A DNA stretch of 7,942 bases from Campylobacteraceae bacterium (GTDB lineage: Bacteria > Campylobacterota > Campylobacteria > Campylobacterales > JALSKU01): contig WFMT01000117.1 in assembly GCA_015488975.1 (NCBI GenBank), positions 1-7,942 on the forward strand, given 5' to 3'. Under the pieces are notes generated by a model. It was not told the origin of the DNA, made no database searches, and was given only the letters and a program-made list of their open reading frames with translations. The number at the start of each line of letters is the position of its first letter. The first letter of the stretch is position 1. The position numbers and the translations under genes are program-made. Shown here in pieces: positions 1 to 6,099 of the stretch.

Positions 1-960
1 ATCTAAAATTTGAGAAATAATTTCTTCTTTAATTTTATCATTTTTTTTCTTTTTATCTTTTTTCGGTTTTTTCGGTTTTTTCACAGTATCCACAGGCATA
101 TCTTTTTCCTTTTTTTTCTCACTTTTTTGTTTATCTTCAAATAATTCTTTCAGGTTAAATTCATCTATACCATCTAATTCATCTTTATTTTCATCAGATT
201 TAGATATTATATCTTCATCATCTTCATCATTTATATTTTCGCTTTTATTCTCTTTATCTATCTCTTTTTCATTATTTATTGTATTTGGCTCTTCGTTAAA
301 ATCGGCAGTATCAAAATCTTTTGTTGTTATATCTTTTGTATTCTCTTCATCATCAAGCAATCCCTTTACCTCTTCAATATCTTCTTTGTCAAGTACAGAA
401 GGAACAGTTTCATCTGCTAATTCTACCTTATCTTCCATATCATCATCTGTATTTTCTTTTTCTATATTTTTTTCTTCATCGCTTTTGCTCTCTTTTGGTT
501 CATTCTGTTCTTCTGAGCTTTCTTCAATATCTGGAAGTACCTCTAAATCTATATCATCCAGATTAAACTCTTCATTTTCTAACTCTTCTTCTTTTACAGA
601 CTCTATAATATCATCCTCGGCAACAACCTCTTTAGATACATTATTCATCAATGATATATTTTCAACAATATCACGAAAATCACTTGGCAAAAATGGCTTA
701 ATCAATTCGTATTGATAATCATCTGGTTTCGTACTGCCTTTTTTTCCTATATAAACCAACTCTTTGCACATAGTTAAATTTTTAAGTTTATCCAAATCAA
801 CCTTGTCACTTAAAGCATCATCAACAAAAACAATATCTTTTCGCTCATTTTGCAAACTATTTATATCTTCCATCTCATCCAAGTCATATTCATATTTCTT
901 AGCAGTTAGATCTATAAGTTTTGAGATAGAAGGATTATTGTTTATTAACAGTATTTGCAT
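1..960 (-). CDS. Receiver-like domain plus long acidic tail protein, partial (C-terminus beyond window)
   Basis: The reading frame is open from the ATG at 960 to the left edge: 320 codons with no stop, so the C-terminus is missing. Residues 1-102 resemble a degenerate response-regulator receiver domain. There is a first strand ILLINNNP (residues 3-10), an IVFVDD strand with D47 where the phospho-acceptor Asp would lie, and a KPF motif at 88-90. The acidic-pocket positions are N7/N8 instead of Asp, and the Thr/Ser switch position is G72, so normal phosphorylation is doubtful. Residues about 108-276 are dominated by Asp and Glu and are probably disordered. Residues 277-311 are Lys-rich with a KKPKKPKK run. 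The motif EFNL occurs twice (131-134 and 267-270). It lies 69 bases after fliR, the position held in C. jejuni by Cj1178c, annotated 'highly acidic protein' (from memory). Function is unknown; cytoplasmic because no signal or membrane segment is seen. Confidence 0.85.
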   Translation of the reverse strand, partial: MQILLINNNPSISKLIDLTAKKYEYDLDEMEDINSLQNERKDIVFVDDALSDKVDLDKLKNLTMCKELVYIGKKGSTKPDDYQYELIKPFLPSDFRDIVENISLMNNVSKEVVAEDDIIESVKEEELENEEFNLDDIDLEVLPDIEESSEEQNEPKESKSDEEKNIEKENTDDDMEDKVELADETVPSVLDKEDIEEVKGLLDDEENTKDITTKDFDTADFNEEPNTINNEKEIDKENKSENINDEDDEDIISKSDENKDELDGIDEFNLKELFEDKQKSEKKKEKDMPVDTVKKPKKPKKDKKKKNDKIKEEIISQILD

Positions 961-966
961 GTTGTA

Positions 967-970
967 CTCC
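967..970 (-). promoter_or_regulatory. Shine-Dalgarno GGAG deciding the start of the acidic protein
   Basis: On the minus strand GGAG is followed by the six-base spacer TACAAC and then the ATG at 960. A second in-frame ATG lies at 972, four codons upstream, but it overlaps this GGAG and has only a weak purine run before it. The 960 start is therefore preferred. An in-frame stop lies a few codons above 972. Confidence 0.6.
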
Positions 971-1029
971 ATTAATTTAGATTTTTCTTATTTTGATAAT
1001 ATTTTATAACAATATATTTTTAATATAGT

Positions 1030-1794
1030 TTAAAACAGTGCCATAAGGTGAGGAAAGATACTTAAAAACTCTTTTTTAAACAAATACATGATTGATCCGA
1101 GTATTGCACTTATAACTATAAAAGAAATTGCTATTTTTATAGGAAATCCGACAACAAGCAGGTTAAATTGTGGCATTGTTTTCATGAGCATACCAAAAAT
1201 AGCATCACTAAGCATTGAAAGTGCAACGATAGGGAAAGAGATAACAAAACCTAATGCAAACATATTGGAAATTGAATGGGATATATACGACCACATCGAA
1301 GCAGTTGGATAAAAGCCACCTAATGCAACCTTGCTAAGTGATGAGCTTATAAACATAAGTATCAGATAGTGTCCATTAAAAGCCAATAAAATTAATATTG
1401 CCAGCAAAGTTAAAAAACGACCTATAATCGGTGAATTCACACCATTCATAGGATCTATTGTGCTAGCCATTGAAAAACCCATGATAAAAGATATTTGCTC
1501 GCCAGCTATCCCTAATGCTCCAAAAACTATCTGAAGCATTAATCCAGCTATAAATCCAAATAAAAGTTCACTCATAACCGCCAAAAAGATTGTAGCAATA
1601 TCCAAATTTTCTATATGCATAGTAGCCTGAGGATACAAGAATACAGTTAAAAAAATAGCAAAAACAGCTTTTATACTAACAGGAATTGAACCATAAGAAT
1701 AAAATGGAAAAAATGCCATCATAGCACTCAATCTTGTAAAAAGTAGCAGTATCAGTATTACTTTTTCACTATTAATTAAATGCAAAAACTCCAT
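1030..1794 (-). CDS. fliR: Flagellar biosynthesis protein FliR
   Basis: FliR is the single-copy subunit that, with FliP and FliQ, forms the inner-membrane gate of the flagellar type III export apparatus. The 254-residue product has the family's usual length and is almost entirely hydrophobic. Likely membrane segments are near residues 11-30, 41-54, 66-96, 128-150, 176-200 and 216-238. Family-like stretches include the N-terminal LLLFTRLSAMMAFFP (16-30), the central GEQISFIMG (98-106), and MPQFNLLVVGFPIK (207-220) before the last helix. The ATG shares one base with the TAA of the upstream ABC ATPase (TAATG). Only an A-rich purine stretch, not a strong Shine-Dalgarno, precedes it, so coupling to the upstream gene is likely. 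Placement inside an rpsB-tsf operon, away from other flagellar genes, matches what I recall for Campylobacterota. Confidence 0.95.
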   Translation of the reverse strand: MEFLHLINSEKVILILLLFTRLSAMMAFFPFYSYGSIPVSIKAVFAIFLTVFLYPQATMHIENLDIATIFLAVMSELLFGFIAGLMLQIVFGALGIAGEQISFIMGFSMASTIDPMNGVNSPIIGRFLTLLAILILLAFNGHYLILMFISSSLSKVALGGFYPTASMWSYISHSISNMFALGFVISFPIVALSMLSDAIFGMLMKTMPQFNLLVVGFPIKIAISFIVISAILGSIMYLFKKEFLSIFPHLMALF

Positions 1795-2495
1795 TATTTT
1801 TCTTTTTCAAGTTTCCCTTCTCTTAGTCTATATACGCTATCACATTTTTTTGCCAACTCTTCGTCATGAGTAACCAAAAAAAGTGCTGAATTTTGCTCAT
1901 AAATATATCTAAAGATAGCATCAATAACATCTTCTGCACTTTTTCTGTCGAGATTGCCAGTAGGCTCATCAGCAAATATAATTTTCGGTTTTTTCACCAA
2001 AACTCTTGCAATAGAAACTCTTTGTTGCTGACCTCCAGATAGTTCAGTTACTTTTTTATTCAATACATTGTCAATATTCAATATACCCAAAAGTTCATTA
2101 TCTATTTTTTTACCAGTCAGCACTGATGAGAGTTCTATATTTTCATAAGCACTAAATCCGTTAAAAAGATAATGGGATTGAAAGATAACTCCGACATCAT
2201 TACGGCGAAGAGATAAAAGTTTATTTTCGTTTAATTCATATATATTTTTGCCATCAATATAGACTTTTCCATGATTTGGGACTAAAAGTGTTGAGAGTAT
2301 ATGTAAAAGTGACGACTTACCGCTTCCGCTTATACCTAATATTGCGATACTTTCTTTTTGGTTTAGTGATAAAGATACATTTGAAAAAAGAGGATAGTCA
2401 AAAGAGTGAGATATTTCTTCACATCGTAAAAGATTTACTGTATTTGTTATGTCAAACTGTGAGTTACCAACGAAGCCTTTCCGTTCTTCGTTCAT
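1794..2495 (-). CDS. ABC transporter ATP-binding protein, LolD/MacB/FtsE-type
   Basis: This 233-residue single-domain ATPase has all the catalytic motifs. Walker A is GISGSGKSS (54-62), the Q-loop Gln is Q106, the signature is LSGGQ (152-156), Walker B is IIFADE (172-177) followed by the PTGNLD D-loop, and the switch His is H210. Sequence and size place it in the LolD/MacB/FtsE group, whose members energise membrane partners in lipoprotein release, efflux or division. No permease gene is adjacent, so its partner and substrate cannot be assigned. It ends in a TAATG overlap with fliR and starts 36 bases after tsf. The first ~20 residues precede the usual ABC start (LLRCEEISHSF) and are encoded by a nested palindrome. 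I see no ATG, GTG or TTG between codon 1 and the domain, so the ATG at 2495 is the only evident start. Its Shine-Dalgarno is weak (GTGAG about eight bases upstream). Confidence 0.9.
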   Translation of the reverse strand: MNEERKGFVGNSQFDITNTVNLLRCEEISHSFDYPLFSNVSLSLNQKESIAILGISGSGKSSLLHILSTLLVPNHGKVYIDGKNIYELNENKLLSLRRNDVGVIFQSHYLFNGFSAYENIELSSVLTGKKIDNELLGILNIDNVLNKKVTELSGGQQQRVSIARVLVKKPKIIFADEPTGNLDRKSAEDVIDAIFRYIYEQNSALFLVTHDEELAKKCDSVYRLREGKLEKEK

Positions 2496-2514
2496 TTTAT
2501 GTTACTCACAGTTT
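2454..2514 (-). repeat. Nested palindrome enclosing the ABC ATPase start codon
   Basis: The outer arms are aaactgtgagttac (2454-2467) and gttactcacagttt (2501-2514), pairing at 13 of 14 positions. Inside them, aacgaag (2469-2475) and cttcgtt (2486-2492) pair perfectly over 7 bp around a 10-base loop. In the leftward mRNA the outer 5' arm contains the candidate Shine-Dalgarno GUGAG, and the AUG (2495-2493) lies in the single-stranded bulge between the two stems. This could sequester the ribosome-binding site. Alternatively it is a palindromic repeat element that now supplies the first codons of the gene. Neither side is followed by a T-run, so it does not look like an intrinsic terminator. The pairing is read directly; the function is inference. 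Confidence 0.7.
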
Positions 2515-2518
2515 TATA

Positions 2519-2524
2519 ATTATA
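2519..2524 (-). promoter_or_regulatory. Possible internal promoter (-10 TATAAT) before the ABC ATPase
   Basis: A perfect TATAAT lies on the minus strand in the 36-base tsf-ATPase gap. A start about seven bases downstream would fall near 2512, at the foot of the nested palindrome. No convincing -35 is seen, and in AT-rich DNA a chance match is quite possible. Confidence 0.35.
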
Positions 2525-2531
2525 CTATATT

Positions 2532-3599
2532 TTACTTTAATTGTTCAGCAACTTCTGCAGCGAAATCACAACCTTTTTTTTCTAAGCCTTCGCCAAGTTC
2601 AAATCGAACATATTCAGTGATTTCTATTTTTCCACCAAATTCTTTAGATTTCTCTTCTAAAACCTGTTCAATAGTTTTTTTATCATCCATTACAAAAAAT
2701 TGACTAAGAAGAGTCAACTCTTGGTCAAGCAGAGTATTGTCAGCTATAAATCTCTGAATTTGTCCCGGTATTATCCTGTCCCATATTTTTTCAGGTTTTC
2801 CTTCTGCTCTAAGTGCATCTTCAAGTTCTTTTTTTGTATCTTCTAAGACTTTATCACTCAGTTGAAGTTTACTAGCATATTTTGGAACATGTTTTAAAGT
2901 TTTTCCAAGTCTTTTTAATTCAATATTTTCTTTTTCAATAGTTGCTTTTAATGCTTCTGTTTCTTTTTCAACAAACTCAGCATCTAATTCTTGATAACTT
3001 ATATATTGCGGTTTCATAGCAGCTGCATGCATTGCAATATTTTTAAGTAGTACAGTAGCTTTTTTTGCTACATCTTCGTTTTCACAAGCAGCACCAAGTA
3101 TAACCCCGACCCTGCCATTTGAATGAGCATACCCATTTACTATACCATTTTCTTTAGTTTTGATAGTTGCTATTCTTCTTACAACCAAGTTTTCGCCTAT
3201 TTTAGCTATGTTTGTATTAAAATATTCTTCAAATGCAATACCATCGACTTCTGTTTTTTTAAGCTCTTCAACATCAGCAATATCTTTTTCCTGAACTAAT
3301 TGTGTAATTTTTTCAGTTAATCCGATAAAATGTTCATTTTTTGCTACAAAATCAGTCTCTGAATTAATTTCCGTAATAGTAGCAACTTTAAAGTCATCGC
3401 TAACTTTTACACCGATTAATCCTTCACTTGCTAATCTGTCAGATTTTTTAGCAGCCTTGCCAAGACCTTTTTCTCTTAAAAGCTCCATCGCTTTTTCAAT
3501 ATTGCCATCTGTCTCACCAAGAGCTTTTTTGCAATCCATCATTCCAGCACCGCTCATTCCTCTTAATTCTTTTACTAATGCTGCACTAATGCCTGCCAT
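2532..3599 (-). CDS. tsf: Translation elongation factor Ts
   Basis: EF-Ts is the guanine-nucleotide exchange factor that releases GDP from EF-Tu in the cytoplasm. The 355-residue product starts with the UBA-like N-domain, whose hallmark is LRGMSGAGMMDCKKAL (12-27). The core follows with the near-invariant TDFVAKN (82-88), which contacts the EF-Tu nucleotide site. It is some 70 residues longer than E. coli EF-Ts (283); as I recall, the Campylobacterota proteins are similarly long, so this is not an abnormal fusion. The ATG overlaps the rpsB stop by one base (TAATG). A strong Shine-Dalgarno, GAGGAG at 3613-3608 with an eight-base spacer, also precedes it inside the rpsB coding sequence. The gene can therefore be initiated independently as well as by coupling. 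rpsB-tsf is a classical bacterial operon. Confidence 0.98.
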   Translation of the reverse strand: MAGISAALVKELRGMSGAGMMDCKKALGETDGNIEKAMELLREKGLGKAAKKSDRLASEGLIGVKVSDDFKVATITEINSETDFVAKNEHFIGLTEKITQLVQEKDIADVEELKKTEVDGIAFEEYFNTNIAKIGENLVVRRIATIKTKENGIVNGYAHSNGRVGVILGAACENEDVAKKATVLLKNIAMHAAAMKPQYISYQELDAEFVEKETEALKATIEKENIELKRLGKTLKHVPKYASKLQLSDKVLEDTKKELEDALRAEGKPEKIWDRIIPGQIQRFIADNTLLDQELTLLSQFFVMDDKKTIEQVLEEKSKEFGGKIEITEYVRFELGEGLEKKGCDFAAEVAEQLK

Positions 3600-4417
3600 T
3601 ATTTATTCTCCTCTTTTGTTTCAGAAATTTCTGAAGCTTCTTTTTTTACTTCTTCAGTAATCTCTTCTTTTATTTTAGCCTCTTCATTCTCTTCATTATT
3701 TTCCATAACTTCTTTAGCATTATCAGCTTGATTTTGAGATAATATTTCTTTACCTTCTATTATGGCTTCACACATCTCTTTACAAAAAAGCTGAATGCTT
3801 CTTATAGCATCATCATTGCCCGGAATCGGATAATCAATAACATCAGGATCACAATTTGTATCTATTGGTGCAACAACAGGGATGCCAAGCTTGTTTGCTT
3901 CTCCTACTGCTATTCTTTCTTTAACAGTATCAATGGCAAAAACCATATCAGGAGCTTTTTTCATATCACTTATACCACCAAGATAAGCTATAAGTTTATC
4001 TTTTTTTCTTCTTAGCACAAGAGCTTCTCTTTTTGTCAGTAAGTCAAGTTGACCCTCTTCTTCCATTTTTTTAATAACTTCAAGTTTTCTAATTGATTGT
4101 TTTATTGTCTGAAAGTTTGTAAGCATTCCGCCTAACCATCTGTGATCAACATAAGGCATACCACATTTTACGGCATACTCTTTTATAGCAGCATTTGCCT
4201 GTTTTTTAGTACCCACAAAAAGTATTGTCTTACCCTCTGCTGCTGCATCTCTTACAACATTGTATGTATATCTGAAATATCTTAAAGTCTTTTGCAAATC
4301 TATAATATAAATATTTTTTCTTTCACCAAAGATATACTTTTTCATCTTCGGGTTCCATCTTCTTGTTTGATGTCCAAAGTGAACACCGCACTCCAACAAA
4401 TCCTTCATAGTAACCAT
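3599..4417 (-). CDS. rpsB: 30S ribosomal protein S2
   Basis: S2 is a late-assembling protein of the small subunit, near S1 and the anti-Shine-Dalgarno region. The 272-residue product begins MVTMKDLLECGVHFGHQTRR and continues with the S2 hallmark RWNPKMKKYIFGERKNIYII (20-39). VGTKKQA, DHRWLGGMLTN and VVAPIDTNCDPD follow in the expected order. The start at 4417 is chosen because AAGGAG lies five bases upstream and the protein then begins as S2 proteins do. A longer frame from a GTG at 4456 would run through the leader. The last ~48 residues (225-272) are a Glu/Lys-rich tail absent from the 241-residue E. coli protein, probably disordered. First gene of the leftward block; a promoter and structured leader lie upstream, so autogenous control by S2, known in Gammaproteobacteria, is possible here. 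Confidence 0.98.
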   Translation of the reverse strand: MVTMKDLLECGVHFGHQTRRWNPKMKKYIFGERKNIYIIDLQKTLRYFRYTYNVVRDAAAEGKTILFVGTKKQANAAIKEYAVKCGMPYVDHRWLGGMLTNFQTIKQSIRKLEVIKKMEEEGQLDLLTKREALVLRRKKDKLIAYLGGISDMKKAPDMVFAIDTVKERIAVGEANKLGIPVVAPIDTNCDPDVIDYPIPGNDDAIRSIQLFCKEMCEAIIEGKEILSQNQADNAKEVMENNEENEEAKIKEEITEEVKKEASEISETKEENK

Positions 4418-4422
4418 TCTTT

Positions 4423-4428
4423 CTCCTT
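4423..4428 (-). promoter_or_regulatory. Shine-Dalgarno AAGGAG of rpsB
   Basis: AAGGAG on the minus strand, followed by the spacer AAAGA and the ATG at 4417. It fixes the rpsB start and argues against the in-frame GTG at 4456, which has no ribosome-binding site before it. Confidence 0.85.
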
Positions 4429-4445
4429 GAATTAATTTAGGTTTT

Positions 4446-4496
4446 ATCCTCCACACCCATCAACACTAATTAGTGCAACCATTAAGGATTGGTGTG
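4446..4496 (-). promoter_or_regulatory. Structured rpsB leader, possible pseudoknot
   Basis: In the leftward leader RNA, CACACC (4496-4491) can pair with GGUGUG (4457-4452). AUCCU (4489-4485) can pair with AGGAU (4450-4446). The second helix has one arm inside and one arm outside the first, which is an H-type pseudoknot arrangement. Between them, CACU-AAUU-AGUG (the perfect 12-base palindrome at 4464-4475) can form a small hairpin. S2 represses its own rpsB leader in Gammaproteobacteria; whether this fold does the same is inference. Pairings are short and need covariation support. Confidence 0.4.
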
Positions 4497-4514
4497 TGTG
4501 AGATTAAGACAAGG

Positions 4515-4520
4515 ATTATA
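4515..4520 (-). promoter_or_regulatory. -10 box of the rpsB-tsf operon promoter
   Basis: A perfect TATAAT on the minus strand, in the sequence CAGTATAATCC, would start transcription near 4508 and give a leader of about 90 bases. No clear TTGACA lies 16-18 bases upstream. That is usual for Campylobacter-type sigma-70 promoters, which rely on the -10 and upstream AT periodicity. Confidence 0.6.
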
Positions 4521-4632
4521 CTGAAAACTTTATTAAACATCCTTTAAAAACGAGGTGTAAATAAATACAAATTTTTGTCGATTATATATCTAGATAAAAT
4601 AAAATTTAACTAATAACTCTTTAAGAATTATT

Positions 4633-4658
4633 AAGATAAAGTTTTACGATTTTATCTT
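4633..4658 (+). repeat. 8-bp perfect inverted repeat upstream of the GGDEF-EAL gene
   Basis: aagataaa (4633-4640) and tttatctt (4651-4658) flank a ten-base spacer, gttttacgat. The repeat ends about 33 bases before the coding start. It could be a leader hairpin or an operator; no T-run follows, so it is not a convincing terminator. Confidence 0.45.
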
Positions 4659-4680
4659 GCCTTAACGAACAATATTGGGA

Positions 4681-4686
4681 AAAGGG
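4681..4686 (+). promoter_or_regulatory. Shine-Dalgarno AAAGGG supporting a TTG start
   Basis: AAAGGG is followed by AATTT and then TTG at 4692. The encoded N-terminus goes straight into a Lys-Lys-led membrane helix, and no ATG is found nearby in the frame, so the rare start codon is preferred. A TTG start often means low expression. Confidence 0.6.
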
Positions 4687-4691
4687 AATTT

Positions 4692-6080
4692 TTGAAAAAG
4701 TATACAGCAACTTCTTTAATTATTATATTATTATTACTAAATATAATAATTAGTACTGAAAATTTCAGATTTCTTTCTATAATAATTTCTGCTATTATAC
4801 TTTTATTGGTAATTTTTATTTTTTACAAAGAACAAAATAAAGATGCATCCAATAGCATAAAGAATCTACCTGACAGGATAACACTTCTTGAAAGATTAGA
4901 AGAAAGTAAAAATTTAAAACATAGAGCATTAATCCTTGTGAATATCGACTCTTTTGAAGATATTAATGATTTCTACGGGTATGATTTTGGGGATGCTGTT
5001 TTAAAAAAAATATCAAAATGGCTACAAATTAATTTACCAGATGAAAAGGCAGAACTTTACAAATTAGAAGCTGATAATTATGCTATTTTTACAGACAAAT
5101 ACAAAACAGTGACTGAATTAAGTAAATACTTAAATAAAATTTCATCAAATATAATAGATACAAAATTCAAAATTCAAGATAATGAGCTTGACATTGGCTT
5201 TACTATCGGCGCAACCATCAACAATGACCATCTTTTAAAATCAACACACAGTGCATTTAAAAAAGCAAAGCTCAAACAAACTCAATTTGAAATATACATA
5301 GACAATCCCAACAATGAAAACATCCAGGAAAGAAATATAAAAATAAATAAAATTATTAAGCAAGCGATACAATCAAAACAGGTAATTCCATTTTTTCAAC
5401 CAATATATAATATAAAAAGTGATAAAATTGACAAATATGAAACACTTATGAGACTCGAAACAGAAGAAAATAATATCATGATGCCATCAGAATTTTTACA
5501 GATATCTAAAAAATCAAAGTTATATCCGAGATTAACAAAAGAGATATTTTCAAGAGCAGTAGATATTACAGGATCACTAAACAGTGAAATATCTATAAAC
5601 TTGTCAGTTGATGATATACTTGATAAAAATACTAATAATTTTATTTTGAGTATGCTTGAGAAAAACGATATTGGATCATGGATTGTATTTGAGATACTTG
5701 AGAGTGAGGGAATTGAAAATTATAAAGATGTAACTAAATTCCTTCGTAATGTTAAGTCCTTAGGAGCAAAGATTGCAATAGATGATTTTGGAAGCGGATA
5801 TTCCAATTTTGAATATATACTAAAGCTTGATGTTGATTATTTAAAGATAGACGGCTCTCTTATAAAAAATATTGATATCAATGAAGATGCACAAATAATA
5901 ACAAGTACCATAGTAGAATTTGCCAAAAAATTAAAGATTGGAACTATTGCAGAATTTGTTCACAATAAGCAGATATATGAAAAAATTAAAGAGTTGGGTT
6001 TTGATTATGCACAAGGATTTTACATAGGAAAACCAGATAAAAACCTATCAATAGGAAAAAACTTAGATTACTTAAAATAA
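4692..6080 (+). CDS. Membrane-anchored GGDEF-EAL protein with degenerate GGDEF domain
   Basis: The 462-residue product has two hydrophobic helices (about 8-20 and 28-45) with almost no periplasmic loop, so it is an inner-membrane protein with little room for an external sensor. A GGDEF-fold domain follows (about 60-205), recognisable from NIDSFEDINDFYGYDFGD (84-101). The signature is EADNY (126-130), the metal-binding Asp is N84, and there is no RxxD inhibitory site, so c-di-GMP synthesis is unlikely. The EAL domain (about 225-450) reads ETL at 250-252. It keeps N303, E334, E337, the DDFGSGYS motif (D364, D365), K385, E421 and Q441. The usual AEGVE motif is AEFVH, with H424 in place of Glu. 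Phosphodiesterase activity is therefore plausible but not assured; it might instead be a c-di-GMP receptor. Translation starts at TTG (4692) behind AAAGGG with a five-base spacer; no nearby in-frame ATG exists. It is a single gene, divergent from rpsB. Confidence 0.93.
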   Translation: MKKYTATSLIIILLLLNIIISTENFRFLSIIISAIILLLVIFIFYKEQNKDASNSIKNLPDRITLLERLEESKNLKHRALILVNIDSFEDINDFYGYDFGDAVLKKISKWLQINLPDEKAELYKLEADNYAIFTDKYKTVTELSKYLNKISSNIIDTKFKIQDNELDIGFTIGATINNDHLLKSTHSAFKKAKLKQTQFEIYIDNPNNENIQERNIKINKIIKQAIQSKQVIPFFQPIYNIKSDKIDKYETLMRLETEENNIMMPSEFLQISKKSKLYPRLTKEIFSRAVDITGSLNSEISINLSVDDILDKNTNNFILSMLEKNDIGSWIVFEILESEGIENYKDVTKFLRNVKSLGAKIAIDDFGSGYSNFEYILKLDVDYLKIDGSLIKNIDINEDAQIITSTIVEFAKKLKIGTIAEFVHNKQIYEKIKELGFDYAQGFYIGKPDKNLSIGKNLDYLK

Positions 6081-6099
6081 ACCACCGTGCCATATTTTG

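Larger units (their letters stand above)
4521..4691. other. AT-rich divergent control region between rpsB and the GGDEF-EAL gene
   Basis: No gene is seen here. The stretch holds the region upstream of the rpsB -10, a 10-base palindrome TATCTAGATA (4587-4596), a TTAAGA repeated at ten-base spacing (4621 and 4631), and an 8-bp inverted repeat at 4633-4658. A promoter for the rightward gene must lie here, but no single -10 stands out. Confidence 0.5.

Noticed and set aside
58..81. Short tandem repeat of tttttt-cgg as a regulatory or phase-variable tract
   Set aside because: It encodes the KKPKKPKK run in frame, and its nine-base unit would not shift the frame if the copy number changed.
321..715. 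Two overlapping rightward open frames of 81 and 109 codons
   Set aside because: They are Ser/Leu-rich mirror frames of the acidic coding region on the other strand, with no ribosome-binding site or recognisable domain.
961..972. ATG at 972 as start of the acidic protein
   Set aside because: It is in frame but overlaps the GGAG that serves the ATG at 960; the difference is only four residues, so it cannot be wholly excluded.
2276..2703. Rightward open frames across the ATPase-tsf junction
   Set aside because: They run antisense to two confident genes and show no family likeness.
4418..4456. N-terminal extension of rpsB from a GTG at 4456
   Set aside because: It has no ribosome-binding site, it reads through the structured leader, and the start at 4417 has a good Shine-Dalgarno and gives the normal S2 N-terminus.
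6081..6099. Bidirectional terminator between the converging GGDEF-EAL and pgeF genes
   Set aside because: The gap is only 19 bases and contains no stable inverted repeat with a T-run.
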